From SVFI01 sp045588655 (GTDB taxonomy: Bacteria > Bacillota > Clostridia > Lachnospirales > Lachnospiraceae): a stretch of 64,000 nt of DNA. The stretch lies in NCBI GenBank assembly GCA_045588655.1, contig JAZNEP010000035.1, forward strand, positions 133,654 through 197,653, in the 5' to 3' direction. The notes beneath the pieces are model-generated. The model did no database searches and was not told where the DNA came from. It worked only from the letters and a program-made list of their open reading frames with translations. A program made the position numbers and the translations under genes. Below are positions 26,314-35,222 of the stretch, piece after piece (within the stretch, counting starts at the first letter, position 1; each line of letters begins with the position of its first letter).

Positions 26314-26342
26314 ATCATGGGTTCCTTATAGTTAGATTGATG

Positions 26343-27395
26343 TTATGGTTCACGAAGTTTGATAGATTTTGCCGCTAGACGCCGATTTTCTTCTTCCATA
26401 GCAGCATAGTGTTTTCGGGTAGTGTCCACACTTTTATGCCCTAAAACATCTGCAACAAGATAGATGTCACCGGTTTCTTTATATAAATTCGTGCCATATG
26501 TGCTACGAAGTTTATGTGGTGTTATTTTTTTTAGAGATGTTACTTTTGAAGCATATTTTTTTACGAGTTTTTCAACTGCACGTACACTAATGCGCTTGTT
26601 TTGCATAGATAAAAACAGAGCTTCTTCATGTCCTTCGTACGGTAGTTTGTGTTTTCTTTCTTCAATATAGTCAAGTAACGCGTCCTCAACTTCACGACCG
26701 AAGTAGATGACTGCTTCATATCCACCTTTTCTACGTATTTTTATTCCACCGTTTCTGAAATCAACATCATTGAGATTAAGTCCGACGCATTCAGAAACGC
26801 GGATACCGGTTCCGAGTAAAAGAGTTAATAAAGCGAGATCTCTTACTTTTGTTACTTTATGATAACGCATTTCAGAGGTTGTTAAGTTTTCACCATGTTC
26901 TACCAAATCTAGTAAGGTTGCGACTTCGCCCGGATCCAATCGAATGATTTCCTTCTCATGTAGTTTCGGCATTGGCACAAGGGAAGCTACATCTTTTTCA
27001 ATCAGTTCGCTCGTATAAAAATAATGGTAGAAACTGCGAAGCGATGCGAGTTTTCGTGCTTTACCACGTTCGTCATTACGATATTCTTTGTCATCCTTGT
27101 AATATAACTCTAAATAATCCAGATATTCTTCGATGTCTTCTTTAGTAAGCTGATCTAGTAGAGTAAGAGGATAGTCTGTAATTGGCGTTTGACGCAGAGC
27201 AAGATTGTTTGCCTGAATAAATTCGAAAAATATTCTAAGATCGAGAGCGTAGCCTAATCGAGTGCGAGAAGATGTCGTGTGTTCAATGCCTCGAAAAAAC
27301 TGTTTGCAAAATTTAGGCAGTTCGTTCAGGATAGAACGCATCTTTTCAATATTTTGCTTATTAATTGTATCATGATAATTGTTTGTATCGGCCAT
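26343..27395 (-). CDS. Tyrosine recombinase (Xer/integrase family)
   Basis: 350 residues from the ATG at 27395, which is preceded by a weak GGTGG. SAM-like N-terminal core-binding domain (LGYALDLRIFFEFIQAN), then the catalytic domain with Arg in GTGIRVSECVGL, Lys in RRKGGYEAVIYF, HKLR (His-x-x-Arg) and LGHKSVDTTRKHYA with the Tyr nucleophile. The ttcA stop is four bases upstream, so it is cotranscribed with that gene. No phage or transposon genes or attachment repeats are seen. Chromosome-dimer resolution (XerC/D) or an orphan integrase are both possible. Confidence 0.85.
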   Translation of the reverse strand: MADTNNYHDTINKQNIEKMRSILNELPKFCKQFFRGIEHTTSSRTRLGYALDLRIFFEFIQANNLALRQTPITDYPLTLLDQLTKEDIEEYLDYLELYYKDDKEYRNDERGKARKLASLRSFYHYFYTSELIEKDVASLVPMPKLHEKEIIRLDPGEVATLLDLVEHGENLTTSEMRYHKVTKVRDLALLTLLLGTGIRVSECVGLNLNDVDFRNGGIKIRRKGGYEAVIYFGREVEDALLDYIEERKHKLPYEGHEEALFLSMQNKRISVRAVEKLVKKYASKVTSLKKITPHKLRSTYGTNLYKETGDIYLVADVLGHKSVDTTRKHYAAMEEENRRLAAKSIKLREP

Positions 27396-27399
27396 ATAA

Positions 27400-28134
27400 T
27401 TACCACCTGTTTCCTTTATATTCCGGCCAGCCGGAAATGTTGCCACGTACAATGGCGGTAAACATTCTTTCTTTTACGCCGGGGTTTTCTTCTGTTAATT
27501 TTTTTAAGAGTTCCTTGGTGTATTCTCGTTTTGTATAGCCATCGACAGGGCAGGCACTTTTGGCAACCGGAAGATTGTATTTATTTGTAAATCCGATAAC
27601 ATCGGCTTCTGTGACATACATGAGTGGTCGAATAACAGTTAAGTCCATTCGATCCAAATAAGTACGTGGTGAAAAGGAGTGAAATCGACCTTCATAAATA
27701 AGGGACATTAACATGGTTTCCACAATGTCATCTTTGTGATGCGCATATGCAATTTTGTTACATCCAAGTCGTTTCATTTCCTCGTTAAGTGCGCCCTTGC
27801 GCATTTTTGCACAAAGAGAACAAGGATTACTTTCTTTACGTTGTTTAAATATAATGTCAGCAATGTCTGTATTTATAATAGTATACGGAACATCCAGTTC
27901 ATTGCATAGAGATTGGATTTTTTGGAAATCTTGATTTTTAAATCCTAGGTTAACTGTTACTGCATATAGATCAAATTTTTTTGGATAAAAACGTTTTAGA
28001 CCATGTAAAGCATATAGTAGAGTGAGGCTGTCTTTTCCACCGGAGATACCAATGGCTATTTTATCACCTTCCTCTATCATTTCATAATCGTCGATTGCGC
28101 GACGCGTGTAGCTTAAAAGCTGCTGTAATTTCAT
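27400..28134 (-). CDS. ttcA: tRNA 2-thiocytidine biosynthesis protein TtcA family
   Basis: 244 residues. The PP-loop ATP-binding motif is GISGGKDSLTLLYAL (about residues 29-43). CSLCAKMRKG (CxxC, about 100-109) plus a later Cys in KSACPVDGYTK match the [Fe-S]-dependent TtcA/TtuA type, not TilS. It thiolates a tRNA base (C32 in E. coli); target here is inferred. GAGGTT precedes the ATG at 28134. Confidence 0.88.
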   Translation of the reverse strand: MKLQQLLSYTRRAIDDYEMIEEGDKIAIGISGGKDSLTLLYALHGLKRFYPKKFDLYAVTVNLGFKNQDFQKIQSLCNELDVPYTIINTDIADIIFKQRKESNPCSLCAKMRKGALNEEMKRLGCNKIAYAHHKDDIVETMLMSLIYEGRFHSFSPRTYLDRMDLTVIRPLMYVTEADVIGFTNKYNLPVAKSACPVDGYTKREYTKELLKKLTEENPGVKERMFTAIVRGNISGWPEYKGNRW

Positions 28135-28450
28135 ATGAGAACCTCGTGTTAATATACTTAATCAATTTCTTACATCTCATATAATAATACACGCTAGCGA
28201 AAAGATACAATCCTTTTTTGAGAATTGATGTGTTTATATTAGAAATAAAACATTGAAAAAGATAAATATGTAAATATAATGTAAATATTTTGTTAAAAAA
28301 AGCAATATTTGAGTGGAATATAGCAAAAAATGCATGGTTAGGTAGACATAATGTAGATATAATATAAAGTACATAAGTATGCTGAGCTAAATATGGATAT
28401 TTATGTTCGCCAAACTCATAATCATCTAATTAGTAAGAAGGGAAAGTAAA
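28135..28450. other. AT-rich divergent intergenic region with a possible promoter
   Basis: About 316 bases between ttcA and the surface-protein gene. A perfect TATAAT lies at 28358-28363 on the + strand but the best -35 at 17 bases (TGGTTA, 28335-28340) is poor, so the promoter may need an activator or another sigma factor. AAGGGA at 28439-28444 is the ribosome site of the next gene. I see no riboswitch or ORF here. Confidence 0.4.
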
Positions 28451-31400
28451 ATGGATTTAAAGAGAGTAAAGAGAGCACTTAAAAGAAATGTTTCAAAAGC
28501 GCTGGCTTTGGTGGCTGTGTTTTCATTATTAACAAATGAATCAAGCTCAATTCTTACAAAAGCCGCACTATCAGAGAGCGATTTAGCCGGAACGGGGCTA
28601 AGTTATAAAACCGTTACGAGTTCAGATAATTATAAAAATACTTCGCAATACAATGCAAGCGATCCGTTGGGAATTGCAACGCGATTTCATTTATTCAGTG
28701 ATGGTGAAGTTACAATAAAAACACATACCAATGGTAATATGGCAACTCCTTTTTTAAATTATGGTTCTAATATGGGAACAAAAGGTTTTGCTGATGAAAT
28801 TACATACATCAGAGACTTTAATCATTTAACAAGTGCGAGTGCTGCCATTACTTTATTTGGGTCCGTTGAAGGAGAAGGAAATCATGTTCTGGCGGTTGGT
28901 CCGGATTTGGAAATTGGTGTAGAAGATAATAGATATTTTAATCTTTCCAATTCAGAAAAAACTTATAAGGTGGATTCGCCGACTCCGAAAACGTTATATC
29001 AAGATACACAGGCAGATCAATTTATTAATCTCGAATCGGAAATGGCAAATTATAAAGCTCTTTCTGCAGCAATTGTGAAAGCAACCGGGGCGAAGGCATT
29101 TGATTCTGTTTTAACTTCTGATGGACATAGAGGAACAGTTGAAATAGATATGTCATCTGGATGTGAAGTAATCAATGTTTCTGCTGAACAAGCACAGCAA
29201 TTAATTAACTTTGAGAATTTTACGATTAAAAATTATAAAAAAGGTACCGCATCTTATGCTAATGATTCCATTATTTTTAATGTGGATCTTAGTTTATGTG
29301 GAACCAATGTTTCTTTTACTCCGCAAATCAGAATTATTTGTACAGATGATACGGTAGTGGAAGCTGCGGCTGAAAGAACTTCTTTCGAATATGGTAATAT
29401 ATTGTGGAATTTTTACGATAGCAGTAAACCGGATGGTGTGTATACCGGAACGATTGCAACCCAAAAGGTTATGTTTGGTACGATTTTAGCACCAGGAGCA
29501 GCTGTTGTTACAAAATCAAATATTGATGGTAATATTATTGCTCACAATATTACCATTGAAGCACAGTCTCATAGAAACGATTTCCTTGGAAAAATTCCGA
29601 CTGTTTTGGTAGAGGAGCCAACAGCCACCATTTCTGTTTTAAAAGTTGCTGAGGATACAAATAAACCTCTTGTTGGAGCAAAGTTAGAATTGACTGGACC
29701 AAATGTATCAAAAACATGGACTTCAACAGCGAATGCTATATCATTTACAAAATTAAAAGATGGTGAGTATACGTTAAAGGAGATTACTGCGCCGGTAAAT
29801 TATAAAAAAGCGGCGGATATTCGTTTCACAATTGAAGGTACTATTGTCAAAATCAATGGGGTAGCACAGTCAGATAATCAGATTGTAATGTATGATGAAT
29901 TTGAAGGGGTAAAAACATCGATTGAAATAGCTAAAGTGGATTCGAGTAATCATAACCTTGGTGGAGCGAAGTTGAAATTGACAGATTCATCCAATAGAAC
30001 TATAGAAGAATGGACATCGGTTAATTCAGGAGCTAAAACTATTTCGGATTTGAAACCGGGGACATATACCTTGTCAGAAGTACAAGCACCGAATTCCTAT
30101 ATGTTAGCAGAACCAATTACATTTACAATCGGCGATGATGGAAAAATTACCGGTTCTTTGTGGCCAAATAATAAGATTTCCATGGTTGATTATCCGAAGG
30201 CAAGTGTTGTTATAAGTAAATGTGATGCGGTTTCGGACATGCTTTTAAATGGAGCAAAACTAAAATTAGAATATAAAAATGCACAAACATCTACATATAC
30301 GAAAGTTGACGAATGGACAACAGGAAATTCTGCAAAAACTATAAATAATTTAGATGCAGGAGAATACAGATTAACAGAGACTATTGCCCCTAGCGGCTAT
30401 GAGATAGCAGCACCAATTAATTTTACGATTGATAGTAAGGGAAGTGTGAAAATAAATGGTGTGGTACAGAATGGGAACATGATTACGATGTATGATGATC
30501 CTATATCCGCTACTCCGAAAGGAACGCTAAAAGTAATTGTGACAGAAAAAGGAGGAACCCCTGTTTCAGGTATAGAGGTAACAATTACAGCTTCCGATTA
30601 CAATGATATTGTAAAGACAGGTGAGGATGGTTCGATTACCATTCCGAATCTTGTGCCTGGTGAATATAAGGTATCGATTCCGAAGAATAATGAGGGATTT
30701 TGTGTAGTTGCTGAGAATGAAAAGCAGGATAATGTGATCGCAGATGATACTACTATTTATATGTTTGAGTTAGAAAAAGAAATCGTGCCTGAAAAAGGTG
30801 ATCTTGAAGTTCTTGTAATAGAAAAAGATAGCCAAAATCCGGTACGAGGGGTTTCTGTACATATTACAGGAGATAATACAGACGTAAAGATTACTACAGG
30901 TTCTGCGGGTAATGTTTTAAAAACCGGTATTCCGGTAGGTCGATATACAGTGACAATTGATAAAAATGTTGTCGGATACGTAGAAGTGACAAATAATTCA
31001 AAAACAGATACTGTAAAAGCAGGTTTAAAGACAACTTTTACCTTTGTATTGGAAAAAACAAAAGCAGATGAAAAAGGAAAACTTATAATTACAGTAACAG
31101 ATGAAAAAACGGGGAATACGGTACCAAATGCAGAAGTAAAGGTAACGTATCCGGATGGAAGCACAAAGACACATACAACGGACAGTAACGGAAAGATAAC
31201 GCTTACGGAAACACCAACAGGAACCTACATAACAGAGGTAACAAAGGTACCGGAAGGCTATACTGTAACGACAGGAAAGACGGATACTGCGGTTGTAGAG
31301 GATGGAAAGACAACTGAAAAAGAGATAAAGATAAAACCGGAAGGAAAAGGAAATCTCGAAATTACAGTAATAGACGAAAAGACGGGAAATACGGTACCAA

Positions 31401-32422
31401 ATGCAGAAGTAAAGGTAACGTATCCGGATGGAAACACAAAAACACATACAACGGACAGTAACGGAAAGATAACGCTTACGGAAACACCAACAGGAACTTA
31501 CACAACAGAGGTAACAAAGGTACCGGAAGGCTATACCGTAACGACAGGAAAGACAGATACTGCGGTTGTAGATGAAGGAAAAACAACAAAAAAAGAGATT
31601 AAGATTACTCCGAAGACAGAAACTTTAGTAGAAGGTGATAAAGGTGATCTTGTTATCATTGTAAGAGATGAAGAGACAGGTGAAAGAGTACCGGATGCAG
31701 AAGTGAAGGTGACAGATCCGGATGGTAATGAAAAGATTTATGTCACTGATTCGAATGGTGAAATTAACAGACCGGATGTACCTGTTGGAACGTATCAGAT
31801 TGAAGTTACAGATGTACCGGATGGATATACTGTAACAACAAACAAAAAATCAAATGCAACGGTAAAGAAAAATCAGAAGACTGAGACAATTATTGAAGTC
31901 GATACAGAAGAGTCAGAAGAAGATAATACCGGTGACTTAGAGATTGTTGTACAGGATGAGATTACAGGGGAACCGGTACCTAAGGCAGAAGTAAAAGTAA
32001 CCTATCCGGATGGAAAAACGAAAACATATAAGACAGATGAAGATGGAGAAATCTTATTATATGAAGTTCCTAGTGGTAAATACCAAATTGAAGTAACAAA
32101 AGTACCGGATGGATACACTGTGACAGTCAATAAAAAGACATCTGCAGAGGTAAAGAAAGGTAAAACGGCGAGAAAAGTAATTAAGGTCAAAACTGGTAAT
32201 ACACAGGAAGAAACACCTAGTCAGCCAAATACACCATCTACAAGTACGAGTACAACTACTTCGACAACGAATACGAGCACTACAAATAAGGTGGTTTCAT
32301 CACAGCCAAAAACGGCAGATGATATGAATTTGGAATTATGTTTTGCGCTCTTTACAATTTCGTTGATTTCATTTGTAATAGTGTTACTTATGTTAAAAAG
32401 AGAAAATGAAAGAAGTTATTAA
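28451..32422 (+). CDS. Large repeat-containing cell-wall surface protein (CAA domain, SpaA-like and Cna-B-type repeats)
   Basis: 1323 residues. N-terminal basic signal peptide (about 1-40). Residues ~60-390 resemble a choice-of-anchor-A domain (DPLGIATRFHLFSDGEVT, ILWNFYD, GTILAPGAAVVTKSNIDGNIIA). Three SpaA-like pilin repeats start near 393, 489 and 584, each with a VGAKLELTG-type strand and a YTLKEITAP-type Glu strand that may form Lys-Asn/Asp isopeptide bonds. Six prealbumin-like repeats of about 90-95 residues begin near 690, 783, 876, 967, 1065 and 1161. A Thr/Ser-rich wall-spanning stretch (1254-1284), the sorting signal QPKTAD (Q1285), one membrane helix and a KRENER tail follow. It is probably an adhesin or pilin-like stalk anchored by the adjacent sortase. 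Confidence 0.9.
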   Translation: MDLKRVKRALKRNVSKALALVAVFSLLTNESSSILTKAALSESDLAGTGLSYKTVTSSDNYKNTSQYNASDPLGIATRFHLFSDGEVTIKTHTNGNMATPFLNYGSNMGTKGFADEITYIRDFNHLTSASAAITLFGSVEGEGNHVLAVGPDLEIGVEDNRYFNLSNSEKTYKVDSPTPKTLYQDTQADQFINLESEMANYKALSAAIVKATGAKAFDSVLTSDGHRGTVEIDMSSGCEVINVSAEQAQQLINFENFTIKNYKKGTASYANDSIIFNVDLSLCGTNVSFTPQIRIICTDDTVVEAAAERTSFEYGNILWNFYDSSKPDGVYTGTIATQKVMFGTILAPGAAVVTKSNIDGNIIAHNITIEAQSHRNDFLGKIPTVLVEEPTATISVLKVAEDTNKPLVGAKLELTGPNVSKTWTSTANAISFTKLKDGEYTLKEITAPVNYKKAADIRFTIEGTIVKINGVAQSDNQIVMYDEFEGVKTSIEIAKVDSSNHNLGGAKLKLTDSSNRTIEEWTSVNSGAKTISDLKPGTYTLSEVQAPNSYMLAEPITFTIGDDGKITGSLWPNNKISMVDYPKASVVISKCDAVSDMLLNGAKLKLEYKNAQTSTYTKVDEWTTGNSAKTINNLDAGEYRLTETIAPSGYEIAAPINFTIDSKGSVKINGVVQNGNMITMYDDPISATPKGTLKVIVTEKGGTPVSGIEVTITASDYNDIVKTGEDGSITIPNLVPGEYKVSIPKNNEGFCVVAENEKQDNVIADDTTIYMFELEKEIVPEKGDLEVLVIEKDSQNPVRGVSVHITGDNTDVKITTGSAGNVLKTGIPVGRYTVTIDKNVVGYVEVTNNSKTDTVKAGLKTTFTFVLEKTKADEKGKLIITVTDEKTGNTVPNAEVKVTYPDGSTKTHTTDSNGKITLTETPTGTYITEVTKVPEGYTVTTGKTDTAVVEDGKTTEKEIKIKPEGKGNLEITVIDEKTGNTVPNAEVKVTYPDGNTKTHTTDSNGKITLTETPTGTYTTEVTKVPEGYTVTTGKTDTAVVDEGKTTKKEIKITPKTETLVEGDKGDLVIIVRDEETGERVPDAEVKVTDPDGNEKIYVTDSNGEINRPDVPVGTYQIEVTDVPDGYTVTTNKKSNATVKKNQKTETIIEVDTEESEEDNTGDLEIVVQDEITGEPVPKAEVKVTYPDGKTKTYKTDEDGEILLYEVPSGKYQIEVTKVPDGYTVTVNKKTSAEVKKGKTARKVIKVKTGNTQEETPSQPNTPSTSTSTTTSTTNTSTTNKVVSSQPKTADDMNLELCFALFTISLISFVIVLLMLKRENERSY
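31091..31585 (+). repeat. Near-identical 273-bp tandem repeat in the surface-protein gene
   Basis: Two adjacent copies (about 31091-31312 and 31364-31585 for the conserved core) are offset by 273 bases (91 codons); GTACCAAATG occurs at 31121 and 31394. They differ at only a few positions over about 220 bases, whereas the two following repeats of the same domain have diverged strongly, so this pair is a recent duplication or is kept alike by recombination. Confidence 0.9.
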
Positions 32423-33217
32423 ATGAAAAAGAAACTATATTATGCTTTACTTGTATTTTTTCTCGTGATTATGGTCGGATGCATTATATACGTTGGAACA
32501 TATTATTTCAAAACGTATAGTGATGATCAAAATCAAAAAGAGATTTCGGAATTAATTCATGATATAGGAGCAAAAGAGCAGTCTAATCAGACTGCTCTTG
32601 ATGCTTCATCTGATAGTGAAGACAATAGATACAAAGATATTATTGAAAAATATCCGGATTTTGTTGCGTGGATTCAGATTCCGGGAACTAAAATTGATTA
32701 TCCTGTGGTTCGACGTGAAGAACCTGAGACGGAATATTACTATATTGATCATGATTTTGAAGGAAATGAAAGTTCTTCAGGAACATTGTTTGTAAACCAG
32801 TTATGTGATTTGGAAAAGCCATCAGATAATATCATTGTATATGGACATAATATGAAAGCTGGAACTATGTTTCATGATCTGTTAAAATATGAATCTAAGG
32901 ATTTTTATGAACAGAATCAATATATCACATTTAACACAATACATGAGGATGGCTTGTATAAAGTAATTGCAGCATTCTATACAAGAGTGAGTGATACAGA
33001 ACCTGCTTCAGAAGAATTTTTTCCGTATTATAAATTTATAGATGCTCAATCAGAACAAGAATTTAATGAGTTTGTTCAGATGTGCAAAAAATTAACTCCA
33101 TATGAAACGGATGAAGTAAACTATGGAGATTCGTTTATTACATTGTCTACATGTTCTTATAATGTGGATGATGGAAGCGGACGTTTTGTTGTTGTAGCAA
33201 AACGATTGGATATTTAG
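32423..33217 (+). CDS. srtB: Class B sortase
   Basis: 264 residues. An N-terminal membrane anchor (about 5-27) is followed by a sortase domain with catalytic His in IIVYGHNMKAG (about 141), Cys in TLSTCSYN (about 241) and Arg in GRFVVVAKR. The YKDIIEKYPDFVAWIQIPGTKIDYPVV entry and the extended helix after YYKF mark class B. The ATG directly follows the stop of the surface-protein gene, so the two form a substrate-enzyme pair; it should recognise the QPKTAD signal. Confidence 0.93.
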   Translation: MKKKLYYALLVFFLVIMVGCIIYVGTYYFKTYSDDQNQKEISELIHDIGAKEQSNQTALDASSDSEDNRYKDIIEKYPDFVAWIQIPGTKIDYPVVRREEPETEYYYIDHDFEGNESSSGTLFVNQLCDLEKPSDNIIVYGHNMKAGTMFHDLLKYESKDFYEQNQYITFNTIHEDGLYKVIAAFYTRVSDTEPASEEFFPYYKFIDAQSEQEFNEFVQMCKKLTPYETDEVNYGDSFITLSTCSYNVDDGSGRFVVVAKRLDI

Positions 33218-33257
33218 AGAATATTAGTAAAATAAAATGTACGATAAAAAATAAAGT

Positions 33258-33313
33258 AAGAGGCACCCAACTATTCGCAAAACAACAGTTTAACGAATAG
33301 TTGGGTACCTCTT
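33258..33313. terminator. Long hairpin terminator between srtB and dtd (convergent)
   Basis: A 20-bp stem (33258-33277 with 33294-33313) and a 16-base loop. One position is a C-A mismatch in + strand RNA but a U-G pair in minus strand RNA, and a U-rich tract (UUUAUUUUUU) follows only on the minus strand. It therefore looks tuned for the dtd operon and may act weakly for srtB. Confidence 0.75.
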
Positions 33314-33340
33314 ATAATATCAATATCTTTTTTTATAGCT

Positions 33341-33787
33341 TTATAGCTGCTCAGAATCAAGGACAATTGTAAATGGACCGTCATTTTCCAGTGTAATCTT
33401 CATATCTGCACCAAAGATTCCGCGTTCTACAACAGCAATCTCTTTCGCGCATTCTTGAATAATATATTCATATAGTTCATTTGCCATATTTGGGTTTCCA
33501 GCTTTTGTAAAGGAAGGTCGATTTCCTTTTTTACAGTCCGCATATAAGGTAAACTGTGAAATTAGAAGCAAAGCCCCGTTTACATCTTGGAGTGATAAGT
33601 TTGTTTTTCCATTCTCATCGCTAAAAATACGCATCTGTGTCATTTTTCGAATCATTTTATCAGCAATGATTACAGTATCATCTTCGCAGATACCAATCAA
33701 TACTAAAAATCCTTTTTGAATTTCGCCGACTATATTTTGATCTACTTTTACATTTACATAATTAACACGTTGTATTACAAATTTCAT
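33341..33787 (-). CDS. dtd: D-aminoacyl-tRNA deacylase Dtd
   Basis: 148 residues. It hydrolyses D-aminoacyl-tRNAs and Gly-tRNA-Ala. Signatures are MKFVIQRVNYVNVKVD at the start, LLISQFTLYADCKKGNRPSFTKAGNP (SQFTL active-site block, residues ~77-102) and the late GIFGADMKITLENDGPFTIVLDS, with the Gly-x-Pro motif as NDGPFT. It overlaps the stop of the upstream permease gene by four bases. Confidence 0.96.
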   Translation of the reverse strand: MKFVIQRVNYVNVKVDQNIVGEIQKGFLVLIGICEDDTVIIADKMIRKMTQMRIFSDENGKTNLSLQDVNGALLLISQFTLYADCKKGNRPSFTKAGNPNMANELYEYIIQECAKEIAVVERGIFGADMKITLENDGPFTIVLDSEQL

Positions 33788-35175
33788 TTTTTATCCTTCT
33801 TTTGTTTTACTTTCTCATTTTTTGGCTTAGAAGAATCTGATTTAGAGTCAATGATACTTTGAGTTTCATTATTTTCTTCATCACTATTTGAAATACTAGA
33901 ATTTGAGCATGTACTCTTGGTTAATTTGATGTAGTTATACTCTTCTATGCAATCAATTCGATCCAAATCTAAGTAGTTCGTGGTTGATGTAGAAAGGCCC
34001 TTTTTCTTTAGTGAACGACGGACAAACGCCTTACCGAATGCATAGATGACAGCAAATACAGGTACTCCGATAGCCATGCCTAAAACACCCCAGTAACCAC
34101 CAAATAAAGTGATAGAAAAAATAACCCAGAAGCTGGATAATCCTGTTTTGTCTCCCAAAATTTTAGGGCCAAGAATGTTTCCATCAAATTGTTGTAAAAT
34201 TAGTATGAAAATTCCAAAGTACAATGCCTGTATGGGATCAACCATTAAAATGAGGATGATACTTGGAATTGCTCCAATGTATGGTCCAAAGAATGGAATT
34301 ATGTTTGTAACACCAATAATCAAACTAATCAGCAATGGGTATGGCATATTAAGTAATGTCATACCAATAAAACATAGCAAACCAATAATTAAGGAATCAA
34401 TCAGTTTTCCATTAATAAAACCGCTAAACGTTGTATGCACAAAGCGTATGTTCTTAATGGTTGCATTTGCATTATCGATAGATAAAATGGCATAGATAAT
34501 CTTTTTACACTGTCCTATAAAGACTTCTTTACTAAGAAGCAGATAGATTGATATAACGATACCAATAATAAAATTCCAGGCAATTCGGAACACATTTATA
34601 ACACTGGAGAATAATGTAGTTGAAACTGATTGTACAAGTTCATTAAGTTGAGGAAGAAGCTTTGTATTGGCATAGCCCTCAATTTGCGAAGAATATTGTA
34701 CAATAAGGTCGTTAACTAATGTACTGAGTTTTGGGTTATCTTTGAGTAGATTTTCAATCCACTTCAATAGATTATTGATATAAGTCGGAAATTGTCCGAT
34801 AATATTCTGAATACTCTCGATAACCTGAGGTACGATCAGCATACAAAAGAAATAAAGTACAGTTAATAAGAAAATGACCGTAATCAATGTTGTAATAAGT
34901 CGTATTGTTTTTTTGCATTTTCTATTTTTTTCAAGTTTTAGTTTATCGCATAAAGGAAAAAACAAACTGCGTTCCAACCAATTCACTAATGGCGCCAATA
35001 AATATGCAAGAACGAGACCGTCGATAATCGGCATACCTATGCGTATAACAGAATCAAAAGCACTTTTAATATTATTCATGTGGAATAAAATATAATAAAA
35101 AAGTAACGATGCAGCAACTACTAAAAAAGCTGTGATTCCCCAGTATAAATATTTGTTGTTTAAACGAAACTTCAT
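33784..35175 (-). CDS. AI-2E family (PerM/YtvI-like) transporter
   Basis: 463 residues with seven to eight hydrophobic segments. The family core is LISLIIGVTNIIPFFGPYIGAIPSIILILMVDP and FDGNILGPKILGDKTGLSSFWVIFSITLFGGYWGVLGMAIGVPVFAVIYAF. The last ~80 residues are a hydrophilic Ser/Lys/Glu-rich tail (ending KVKQKKDKK), longer than usual and likely cytoplasmic. Some relatives are Na+/H+ antiporters, others export AI-2; the substrate is unknown here. Confidence 0.9.
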   Translation of the reverse strand: MKFRLNNKYLYWGITAFLVVAASLLFYYILFHMNNIKSAFDSVIRIGMPIIDGLVLAYLLAPLVNWLERSLFFPLCDKLKLEKNRKCKKTIRLITTLITVIFLLTVLYFFCMLIVPQVIESIQNIIGQFPTYINNLLKWIENLLKDNPKLSTLVNDLIVQYSSQIEGYANTKLLPQLNELVQSVSTTLFSSVINVFRIAWNFIIGIVISIYLLLSKEVFIGQCKKIIYAILSIDNANATIKNIRFVHTTFSGFINGKLIDSLIIGLLCFIGMTLLNMPYPLLISLIIGVTNIIPFFGPYIGAIPSIILILMVDPIQALYFGIFILILQQFDGNILGPKILGDKTGLSSFWVIFSITLFGGYWGVLGMAIGVPVFAVIYAFGKAFVRRSLKKKGLSTSTTNYLDLDRIDCIEEYNYIKLTKSTCSNSSISNSDEENNETQSIIDSKSDSSKPKNEKVKQKKDKK

Positions 35176-35222
35176 TGTGGTTTGTTTTTTCCTTCCGATG
35201 TATTATTTTATTATTCTAAAAT

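Noticed and set aside
26343..27395. Prophage or integrative element marked by the tyrosine recombinase.
   Set aside because: No phage, conjugation or excisionase genes, no flanking direct repeats, and housekeeping genes on both sides in operon with it.
31025..31447. Long open frames on the minus strand inside the surface-protein repeats.
   Set aside because: They mirror the low-complexity repeats of the real gene, lack ribosome sites and are rich in Cys, Tyr and Arg in a way typical of antisense shadows.
31091..31585. CRISPR-like or satellite repeat.
   Set aside because: The 273-bp unit is in frame, coding, and part of a protein domain family; there are no short repeat-spacer units.
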